Shown here one piece after another: positions 39,205-44,342 of a DNA stretch of 44,342 nt. The position numbers were made by a program, and so were the translations under genes. Source of the DNA: a virus; IMG/VR virus record IMGVR_UViG_3300047174_000041, positions 1 to 44,342 of that record. One strand, given 5' to 3'. Under the pieces are notes generated by a model. It saw nothing but the letters and a program-made list of their open reading frames with translations. It searched no databases and was not told where the DNA came from. Numbering within the stretch: the first letter of the stretch is position 1; each line of letters begins with the position of its first letter.

Positions 39205-40097
39205 GGCAAACGTCCTTTCAACATTTTGATAATAGCGTCCATTTTGTCAGCGTCGATTTCTTCCCAAGCCTCAATCTCGGCTTTTTTAAATGTTTTTTCC
39301 TGCCAATCTTCGGGCAGTTTAACCACATCCAAAAGACGCTTCATTTCTGAGATCTGATCTGGCGTGGCAAGAATTAAAGGTGCAGCTTTCCGCTCAATAA
39401 CATCTTTGCCGTAGCGTTCCGCAAACTCCGCGTATGACCAAGGAAACAAGGTTGCTTCTGGAAAGCTAGGCAACCGAGATTTACCTATTTTGGCTTTACG
39501 AGTGCCGCCCATTTTTACGATGTTTAGTAATAGGTGCAGATCGTAAGCGAGTTTTTCCGGCCCGTCATACGTTGCGCCGACCACCTCACGGTTACCCTTT
39601 TCATCTTTTCCCCACTCATCTTTTTCGTGGCAAATAAAAATCACGCTCATGTCGAGCTTGTTAACCCAGCGCAACAGATCGTTGAACTTGCGGATTGGAA
39701 TTTTCTTGGACGCGCTAAACACATCCTTGTCGCCCAAGCGCTGCTGCTCGTCTTGCAACGTGGTGTTCCACAGCTTAGAAGCGCTATCCAATACCACGGT
39801 GCGGAAATCATGCCTTTCGGTGGCAAGCGCAGTTACTTCCGCAATAACCGCGTCGATATCCAAACTACCTTGTTCTGGTCCGAAATAAACGCCGCCAGCG
39901 TTTTTCAGCTTAGCACGGTAATGGTCCAAATCAGCGCCGCCCTCGGTGTCGATATAATAGACGTTCGGAAAGTCCAGACTTGCCCAGGTTTTTCCGACGC
40001 CGGGCTTCCCAAATATCAACACTTTTGGTTTTTTGGGTTGTACGCTATCGGGTTCAACCGCTTTTAATTTTGATCGCGGTTTAATCATTCCGTCCAT
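39201..40097 (-). CDS. Sak4-type RecA-fold recombinase ATPase
   Basis: 298 residues; ATG 40097 with GGAG upstream. Walker A GKPGVGKT (30-37), Walker B in FRTVVLDSASKLW, then MSVIFICHEKDEW and GATYDGPEKLAYDLHLLL are typical of the AAA_24/Sak4 family, phage single-strand annealing helpers that need a cognate SSB. The SSB-like gene follows directly. The C-terminal 60 residues are helical and acidic. No annealase of the Beta/Erf type or exonuclease is in the window. Confidence 0.85.
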   Translation of the reverse strand: MDGMIKPRSKLKAVEPDSVQPKKPKVLIFGKPGVGKTWASLDFPNVYYIDTEGGADLDHYRAKLKNAGGVYFGPEQGSLDIDAVIAEVTALATERHDFRTVVLDSASKLWNTTLQDEQQRLGDKDVFSASKKIPIRKFNDLLRWVNKLDMSVIFICHEKDEWGKDEKGNREVVGATYDGPEKLAYDLHLLLNIVKMGGTRKAKIGKSRLPSFPEATLFPWSYAEFAERYGKDVIERKAAPLILATPDQISEMKRLLDVVKLPEDWQEKTFKKAEIEAWEEIDADKMDAIIKMLKGRLP

Positions 40098-40152
40098 GTT
40101 TCTGCTCCTAATTAGCGCTTTCCAAGGCAGCGCAATCGCCTATTCGTGAATT

Positions 40153-40407
40153 TTAAACGATCCGTTCTAGCGTTCTCAAAGCCGCCACCGAAAAACCAGA
40201 CTTAACCAGATTTTCCGCGTTACGAATGTGCATCTGAATGTCGCGCTGTTTTTTGCGTTTTTCGATCAAAAGCACCTGGCCGATCCGGTCTGTGGTCCAG
40301 GGGTCAATAGCCTCTAGTTCGAGATAGTTGTTCGCAAAAGCTTTGCGGGCGCGGTGAAAGGCGGTTTTTAGATCAGCCATTGTTTCGCGCGATGCGGGGA
40401 TGCTCAT
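40153..40407 (-). CDS. 84-residue hypothetical protein
   Basis: Basic, helical (TMADLKTAFHRARKAFANNY, then DIQMHIRNAENLVKSGFSVA). It overlaps the preceding 36-codon ORF by ATGA. No family known. Probably part of the leftward early operon. Confidence 0.55.
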   Translation of the reverse strand: MSIPASRETMADLKTAFHRARKAFANNYLELEAIDPWTTDRIGQVLLIEKRKKQRDIQMHIRNAENLVKSGFSVAALRTLERIV

Positions 40408-40514
40408 CGCCTTTCCTTCCGGCGTTTTTCGAGTGCGGCCTCAAGCTCTGCGATCAGCAACGCCACCCGCGCTTCGGTTTCGGGGGACATGATAGGGTCG
40501 GGTCTACGGGTCAC
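40404..40514 (-). CDS. 36-residue charged ORF
   Basis: GTG 40514 overlaps the stop of the repeat-protein gene (GTGA) and its TGA overlaps the next ATG. The peptide is a single charged helix (ETEARVALLIAELEAALEKR). An ATG at 40490 gives 28 residues. Overlaps on both sides support translation. Confidence 0.5.
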   Translation of the reverse strand: MTRRPDPIMSPETEARVALLIAELEAALEKRRKERR

Positions 40515-41875
40515 GTCCGCACCTCCATCACCTTGCGATACTCCGCACCCGTCAGGCCGTAGGTCGAAGCGACCGCGTTAAGCGCAGTGAGGATTTGGGC
40601 GTCACCTAGCTCACCACCCTCATCGGGCAACGGTTCGCAACTGGGGGCCACAGGCAGGATGTAGCGACGGAACGATCCGTCAGGCTCAGGCGATCCGTTA
40701 ATGACCTTAAGAAACTCCGCCCGCCCATTGCGGCCGTACAGCGTGCCGTATTTTTCGTCATGGTCGATAATCGAAGCGCCACACTCATCGGCATAGCGAT
40801 CCCACCCGAAACGCTCAATCATCACGCGTTGAATTTCGGTGTTAGGCTCAGCTTCGATAGTCTTGATATCCAACCGCTCGGATTGCTCGATGATCCATCC
40901 ATCAAGGCGCACGCCGTGCACCGCGTAGAGCTTCCAGCCATCGCGGAATGCAATGGCAGGTCCCGTGTCGTTATGCAGACGGCCAATCTCATCAAACGAA
41001 ACAGACAGCGGGCGCTCGCATGCGATGATCAGGCCATCGCGCGGATACCACCACATGCAGGAGTGGCCGATCTCGTGCATGATGTCGAGCCTGTCGGCAG
41101 TGTCTGGCGGATACTTAACCCCGATATCCGCGCAAAATTTATAAAACGCGATCCAGTATAGATCCTGCTGACCCAACCAGTAGGTATCCTGGAATTCAAT
41201 TTTTGAGTTTTCGAGCTGCCCCCTGAGCTGCCCCCTGAGCTGGTGCGCGAGCTGGTCCGCGAGCTGGTGCGCGATCTGGCCCCAGAGCTGGTGCGCGAGC
41301 TGGTGCGCGATCTGGTCCGCGAGCTGGCCCCAGAGCTGCTGCGCGAGCTGGCCCCTGAGCTGGCCCCTGAGCTGGTGCGCGAGCTGGTGCGCGAGCTGGT
41401 GCGCGATCTGGCCCCAGAGCTGGTGCGCGAGCTGGTGCGCGAGCTGGTGCGCGATCTGGCCCCAGAGCTGGTGCGCGAGCTGGTGCGCGATCTGGTCCGC
41501 GAGCTGGCCCCAGAGCTGGTGCGCGAGCTGGCCCCTGAGCTGGCCCCTGAGCTGGTGCGCGAGCTGGCCCCTGAGCTGGCCCCTGAGCTGGTGCGCGAGC
41601 TGGTCCGCGAGCTTTAAAAATTTTGAACCGCCACCTTTGGCGGCGGGAAGGGCGAGGTGCTTGAGGGCAGCAAAAGCCAATTGCGCGGATAGCGGGCTAT
41701 CAACCCAGATGACTGGCACACGTTCCTTGCCGATCACCTTGTAGGCGCGCGCAAAAGCGCGTTCTGCGCGGGGGCGATCTGCGGGATCGCAATTTGTGCC
41801 GCGAGCCAAATACTCGGCGCGGAATTTCGGAAGATATGCCACTTGTTCGGCGGTCAGTTTTTCAATTTTTGCCAT
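40511..41875 (-). CDS. DUF6745-like protein with 33 tandem tetrapeptide repeats
   Basis: 454 residues. Residues 1-89 are a globular N-terminal part ([20 protein letters not shown]). Residues 90-221 are 33 units of x-x-Q-L/I ([18 protein letters not shown]). The rest is a globular C-terminal domain with [53 protein letters not shown] and [20 protein letters not shown]. The C-terminal part matches my memory of the DUF6745 family, whose members often carry similar short repeats, and whose function is unknown. The repeat would make a long polar helix or solenoid. It stands upstream of the Sak4 genes and next to a GEATGHHH protein. Confidence 0.75.
   Translation of the reverse strand: MAKIEKLTAEQVAYLPKFRAEYLARGTNCDPADRPRAERAFARAYKVIGKERVPVIWVDSPLSAQLAFAALKHLALPAAKGGGSKFLKLADQLAHQLRGQLRGQLAHQLRGQLRGQLAHQLWGQLADQIAHQLAHQLWGQIAHQLAHQLAHQLWGQIAHQLAHQLAHQLRGQLRGQLAQQLWGQLADQIAHQLAHQLWGQIAHQLADQLAHQLRGQLRGQLENSKIEFQDTYWLGQQDLYWIAFYKFCADIGVKYPPDTADRLDIMHEIGHSCMWWYPRDGLIIACERPLSVSFDEIGRLHNDTGPAIAFRDGWKLYAVHGVRLDGWIIEQSERLDIKTIEAEPNTEIQRVMIERFGWDRYADECGASIIDHDEKYGTLYGRNGRAEFLKVINGSPEPDGSFRRYILPVAPSCEPLPDEGGELGDAQILTALNAVASTYGLTGAEYRKVMEVRT
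41213..41608 (-). repeat. 33 x 12-bp tandem repeat inside the DUF6745-like gene
   Basis: Plus-strand units are variants of GAGCTGGTGCGC, GAGCTGGTCCGC, GAGCTGGCCCCT/A and GATCTGG... . A block at 41258-41388 recurs 180 bp downstream (41438-41568) with one visible difference (41339 C versus 41519 G), a recent 15-unit duplication. Both strands are open through the array. Confidence 0.95.
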
Positions 41876-41935
41876 GATGCCCTTCGGAATTTAAAGGAAG
41901 TGGTGGGCCGGACGCGAGGTCCAGACCAGTTAACC

Positions 41936-42307
41936 TCAATCCGCGACGCGACGCGCCATGCCAGCGTGGTATGTGCGCTGGCGGATAACGTTGAATTTGC
42001 CGGTAGGATTGGTCTTCGGGTCGGGTGCAAAGGCAATGGTGGAGTGCTCTTGATGTTGAAGAGGCATCGCGTCCGCGACTTGGAACGCCACCGGCGTGTT
42101 CGATGCGTCGCGGAACAACGCGGCGCCGCGAGTGTGCGGCAGGCTGTGGTGGTGTCCCGTCGCTTCTCCGCGCGCGAGAATCAGTCGGCCGTTTTCGGGT
42201 TCGGACGTTTCAAGTTTAGAAATGTCCACATCCAGTCTAGGAATAATTCCCTGCGCAATGATGAGAATATCTCCCTGCGCTGCACCCTTGGTCACTACTT
42301 TCGTCAT
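41936..42307 (-). CDS. Protein with GEATGHHH motif
   Basis: 123 residues. It starts with a basic/Gly segment (VVTKGAAQGDILIIAQGIIP). The central RLILARGEATGHHHSLPHTR is a metal-like His cluster pattern I associate with small proteins encoded beside DUF6745 genes. The C-terminal half ends in TGKFNVIRQRTYHAGMARRV. Function unknown; linkage with the repeat gene suggests a two-gene module. Confidence 0.6.
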   Translation of the reverse strand: MTKVVTKGAAQGDILIIAQGIIPRLDVDISKLETSEPENGRLILARGEATGHHHSLPHTRGAALFRDASNTPVAFQVADAMPLQHQEHSTIAFAPDPKTNPTGKFNVIRQRTYHAGMARRVAD

Positions 42308-42329
42308 TGTACGCTCCTTGTTAAAATGG

Positions 42330-42515
42330 TTAGGCCGCTTTGGGCAGCGTGTCGGAAAGTCCGATATCCGCGCCTTCGATGCGCTCGATGCAAAGGCCCC
42401 GCTCGTGCAGCGCTTGCAAAAACTTCTCGGTCTTGTCGCTGCCGTAAGTGGCGTTCGCGACGCTGAGAGCGCTTTCGACGGCGCGGATAACCTTCAATGC
42501 TTCTAAAGTATTCAT
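42330..42515 (-). CDS. 61-residue hypothetical protein
   Basis: Helical (MNTLEALKVIRAVESALSVA, then TEKFLQALHERG). It overlaps the upstream gene by ATGA. No family recognised. Confidence 0.55.
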   Translation of the reverse strand: MNTLEALKVIRAVESALSVANATYGSDKTEKFLQALHERGLCIERIEGADIGLSDTLPKAA

Positions 42516-42742
42516 TTTCTGATTGCTCCTGCTGACACATTATATGGCTTACGCGGGCACCTCGGCGCTTCGCATTCTTTGTTCGCGCCGGGCGGACAGA
42601 TGCAGCCCATCTGCCAACCTGACGCATCGGGCCTGACTTGCTCAGTTGTCGTAAATTTCCGCGATGTTCCGCATAGTGCGCAATAAGCGAAAAGCGTTAC
42701 GCCATGGACGCAAAACTGTTCTCCGTTGCCTGTTATGCTCAT
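42512..42742 (-). CDS. Cysteine-rich small protein
   Basis: 76 residues with seven cysteines (FCVHGVTLFAYCALCG, GCICPPGANKECEAPRCPRK). The ending ECEAPRCPRKP recurs in small phage zinc-binding proteins. It overlaps neighbours by ATGA. Metal binding likely; role unknown. Confidence 0.55.
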   Translation of the reverse strand: MSITGNGEQFCVHGVTLFAYCALCGTSRKFTTTEQVRPDASGWQMGCICPPGANKECEAPRCPRKPYNVSAGAIRK

Positions 42743-43203
42743 GCCGCTTCTCCATGAAAAACCTCATTAAACCGCGCCAGCGCCGCGCGCTCGTATTGCG
42801 GGCGCTTTCGCATCGCTTCGGCAGCGATCTTCGGAATGTTGCGGCGCAGCTCCAGCAGCTTGTGCAGGCCAGCCAGCCAGCGCGCGTGATCGGCTTGCCG
42901 CAGCTTCACCTGGCGCTCGCGGTAGTCATCCCAATCGGCGAGCGACTTTTTCCAGTCGGGACCGGGCAATCCCTGACGCGCAAGCCGCGCACCATCGTCG
43001 GGCCTGTTCTCGAAATGGATCTGGATTTCGTGGCGGATTTCGGCCCATGCGGTGCGAACGCGGCCCTGGGCGGCAAACCGTTCGATAAGCTCAACGGTTT
43101 CCTCGCGGTCGATATCGTACGGCGTCAGGTCGTCCGCCTCGTAATCGTAATCATCGTCCGGCGCGCCGAGATACGGGCCACCGCAGCCTGCCAGGAGGTT
43201 CAT
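42739..43203 (-). CDS. Hypothetical helical protein
   Basis: 154 residues from ATG 43203, overlapping the preceding stop. Acidic N-terminus (GAPDDDYDYEADDLTPYDID) and long helices (ELIERFAAQGRVRTAWAEIR, WLAGLHKLLELRRNIPKIAA). No family recognised. Member of the leftward operon. Confidence 0.6.
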   Translation of the reverse strand: MNLLAGCGGPYLGAPDDDYDYEADDLTPYDIDREETVELIERFAAQGRVRTAWAEIRHEIQIHFENRPDDGARLARQGLPGPDWKKSLADWDDYRERQVKLRQADHARWLAGLHKLLELRRNIPKIAAEAMRKRPQYERAALARFNEVFHGEAA

Positions 43204-43352
43204 GACAGCGCCGCCGCAACGCAGGCCCACACAAGGAAGGCGAGTGAGCAGCCTGCGCAGAGCGCCACTATAACAACTATCGCCAGCGTGGCCGTGCGAT
43301 CGCCTTCAGCGAGGTCGGTCATCTCGCTCAGGTCATCCGGTTCCGGGTACAT
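43200..43352 (-). CDS. 50-residue membrane protein
   Basis: ATG 43352 overlaps the upstream TGA, and its own TGA overlaps the next ATG. An acidic N-terminus precedes one long hydrophobic segment (ATLAIVVIVALCAGCSLAFL followed by VWACVAAAL) with three Cys. Overlaps on both sides and the clear span support a real gene. Unknown role. Confidence 0.6.
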   Translation of the reverse strand: MYPEPDDLSEMTDLAEGDRTATLAIVVIVALCAGCSLAFLVWACVAAALS

Positions 43353-43633
43353 CAGGCAGCCGCCGCGACAGGGATAAAGCTGGGCAGCGCCCGGATGATC
43401 GCCGTGCCGGCATAACCGACGGTCGCGACCATGCCGTTCTCGGCCAGGAGATCGATAAAGGCCTCCAGGTTCGCGCGGGCGGTCACCGCGCTGCGGACGG
43501 CCAGGATGTTGGGGCTGTTGATCGCTGCGATCACGCCATTTGCGAAGCGGAGGACCTCGTCATCGGTCATGGCCGCGCCCTGAGCGAGACCGGCGGCGTG
43601 GTGGCGGAGGTGGAGATTGTTGTGATCCGACAT
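43352..43633 (-). CDS. 93-residue hypothetical protein
   Basis: From ATG 43633. His-rich start (DHNNLHLRHHAAGLAQGAAM), then TDDEVLRFANGVIAAINSPN and a hydrophobic end. No family recognised. It overlaps the membrane ORF by TGATG. Confidence 0.55.
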   Translation of the reverse strand: MSDHNNLHLRHHAAGLAQGAAMTDDEVLRFANGVIAAINSPNILAVRSAVTARANLEAFIDLLAENGMVATVGYAGTAIIRALPSFIPVAAAA

Positions 43634-43634
43634 C

Positions 43635-43886
43635 TTAAATCGCCATCGCCTGGGCGAGGCTGTCGCAGCGCACCAAACCGTTATGGGGAACGAACTGATA
43701 GAATCGGTTGGTGGAAGCCTGCCACAGCACGTATGCGTCGGGCTTGTGATCGCCGGGTGTCGCGATCTTCTTGACCACCTCAAGGCCGGAGACAAAGCCG
43801 ACTTTTACGGTGTCGCCGATCTGCCAGGATTGCCTGGCGGTGCGGCGGATGGGGTGGCCGTAGCGGGTAGCAACTGTATGGGACAT
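43635..43886 (-). CDS. First gene of the leftward early operon, unknown
   Basis: 83 residues from ATG 43886. The segment WQIGDTVKVGFVSGLEVVKK then PDAYVLWQASTNRFYQFVPH suggests a small SH3-like beta protein. It is the first gene behind the operator-bearing promoter. Function unknown. Confidence 0.6.
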   Translation of the reverse strand: MSHTVATRYGHPIRRTARQSWQIGDTVKVGFVSGLEVVKKIATPGDHKPDAYVLWQASTNRFYQFVPHNGLVRCDSLAQAMAI

Positions 43887-43914
43887 TTTGGCTCTCACTG
43901 AGGATGTGAGACAA

Positions 43915-43944
43915 CACATACCGGGAAATATCCCGTACTGTCAA
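43915..43944 (-). promoter_or_regulatory. Leftward early promoter
   Basis: Reading leftward: perfect -35 TTGACA (43944-43939), 18-base spacer filled by an operator, -10-like TATGTG (43920-43915). It drives the genes from 43,886 leftward. A repressor on the spacer operator would block polymerase directly. Confidence 0.7.
43922..43935. promoter_or_regulatory. Palindromic operator, proximal copy
   Basis: CGGGAAATATCCCG, arms CGGGA/TCCCG, inside the promoter spacer. Likely bound by the phage repressor or a Cro-like protein, which is not encoded in this window. Confidence 0.7.
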
Positions 43945-43952
43945 TTAATATT

Positions 43953-43966
43953 CGGGAAATATCCCG
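43953..43966. promoter_or_regulatory. Palindromic operator, distal copy
   Basis: An identical CGGGAAATATCCCG, 31 bp from the first copy (about three helical turns), upstream of the -35. The spacing allows cooperative binding on one DNA face. Confidence 0.7.
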
Positions 43967-43994
43967 AAATAATTTTACCGGGCCTTTTAGGCAC

Positions 43995-44017
43995 AAAAAA
44001 CCCGGCGCGCGGCCGGG
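43995..44017 (-). terminator. Leftward terminator after the partial gene
   Basis: Leftward reading: stem CCCGGC/GCCGGG with a 5-base loop, then TTTTTT. It closes the gene ending at 44,047 and insulates it from the leftward early promoter. Confidence 0.8.
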
Positions 44018-44046
44018 CGGGTTTGCTCAAAGCTATTTGGAGGAGG

Positions 44047-44342
44047 CTATTGACCGCCTCCGACCACTTGGGCGTCAAGGGTGATTGAGTTGAGATTATC
44101 GGAAACGTCCTGCCAATCGTCGTCAGAACCGCTGCCGGAATAGGTGATGACGCTGGCGCCGAGCGATTGCAGGTCGCTGCCGATACGCTGAAGTGCATCC
44201 GAGTAATCAGAGGCGTCCTGAGGGTCCTGGTTCATGTCCGCGGCGAGCTCGTCGCCGAGGCCGCCCACCCTGGTGAGCGCGTCGGGCCTGTCGTCGCTTG
44301 AGGCAGAAAGCGCGCCCTTGGCGGCCTGACAGACCGCGATCA
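44047..44342 (-). CDS. Partial gene at the right edge, unknown
   Basis: The frame is open from the stop at 44047 to the window edge, so the start lies outside. The visible 98 residues include IAVCQAAKGALSASSDDRPD, then GDELAADMNQDPQDASDYSD and ITYSGSGSDDDWQDVSDNLN. It is acidic and Ser/Asp-rich. A GTG at 44268 could give a 73-residue form, but the coding pattern upstream continues. It may be a periplasmic or surface protein; I cannot name it. It ends in its own terminator. Confidence 0.55.
   Translation of the reverse strand, partial: IAVCQAAKGALSASSDDRPDALTRVGGLGDELAADMNQDPQDASDYSDALQRIGSDLQSLGASVITYSGSGSDDDWQDVSDNLNSITLDAQVVGGGQ

Noticed and set aside
41213-41608. Considered as a CRISPR array.
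   Set aside because: 12-bp units without spacers, inside a reading frame; there are no cas genes.
41243-41617. 124-codon open frame on the plus strand through the 12-bp repeats ([11 protein letters not shown] type).
   Set aside because: It exists only because a 12-bp unit without stops is open on both strands; no flanking coding sequence, start site or ribosome site supports it.
1-44342. Search for tRNA and rRNA genes.
   Set aside because: No cloverleaf with a convincing TPsiC arm or rRNA-like stretch was noticed by eye; a tRNAscan run would settle it.

Overview
The window is a phage-type genome segment, most likely a temperate contractile-tailed (myovirus) prophage or a closely related phage, in an alphaproteobacterial background. 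The base composition (GC-rich, codon third positions G/C) and protein style suggest Acetobacteraceae. That host is an inference from composition and remembered protein style; no host gene, rRNA or tRNA is visible to confirm it. There is no obvious chromosomal flank, and genes run off both ends.

Layout. (1) 1-7,260, rightward: a NusG/RfaH-like transcription factor, both terminase subunits, portal, a capsid protease fused to a scaffold (with an internal scaffold start) and the major capsid protein, closed by a hairpin terminator. (2) 7,323-20,765, rightward: head completion genes, tail sheath, tube, a tail chaperone pair made by a -1 ribosomal frameshift, a tape measure, then a P2/Mu-like baseplate set (gpX LysM, hub D, spike V, gp25/W, J, an I-position protein). 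A reverse-strand membrane gene sits inside the tail operon at 13,463. (3) 20,778-32,779: glycine-rich fibres and adhesins, a class-3 lipase, small membrane proteins and a lipoprotein, a papain-like protein, an HNH protein, a T4-type endolysin and a last small membrane protein, closed by a strong terminator. Two TnpB transposase-family genes of different lineages interrupt this region. One follows a 3' remnant of an IS607-type serine recombinase gene. The other is an IS200/IS605-type (tnpB-only) element on the opposite strand, directly in front of the endolysin.

(4) 32,836-36,221, leftward: a higBA toxin-antitoxin pair with its operator, a chain of small ATGA-coupled early-type genes and a Pin/Tn3-type serine recombinase. 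(5) 36,333-37,290, rightward: three small genes. (6) 37,433-44,342, leftward: tyrosine integrase, excisionase-like HTH protein, a 28-residue zinc ribbon, an SSB-like protein with an acidic tip, a Sak4-type RecA-fold ATPase, then a cassette built around a protein with 33 tandem tetrapeptide repeats, then small accessory genes. These are read from a promoter at 43,915-43,944 whose spacer holds one of two identical palindromic operators. A further leftward gene ends at 44,047 and is cut by the window edge.

How it fits together: early leftward genes (integration, recombination, accessory) come from the repressed promoter near 43.9 kb. The late genes read rightward from before base 1 and are probably served by the NusG-like factor. 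The strongest points for a second look are the 12-bp/33-unit repeat gene with its 180-bp internal duplication, the canonical A_AAA_AAC frameshift site with a well-placed stem, the orphan TnpB behind a truncated IS607 recombinase, the TnpB element that appears to separate the endolysin from its ribosome binding site, and the NusG-like gene opening the packaging operon. All calls are made by eye from the sequence; family names are from memory of the families and no database was searched.
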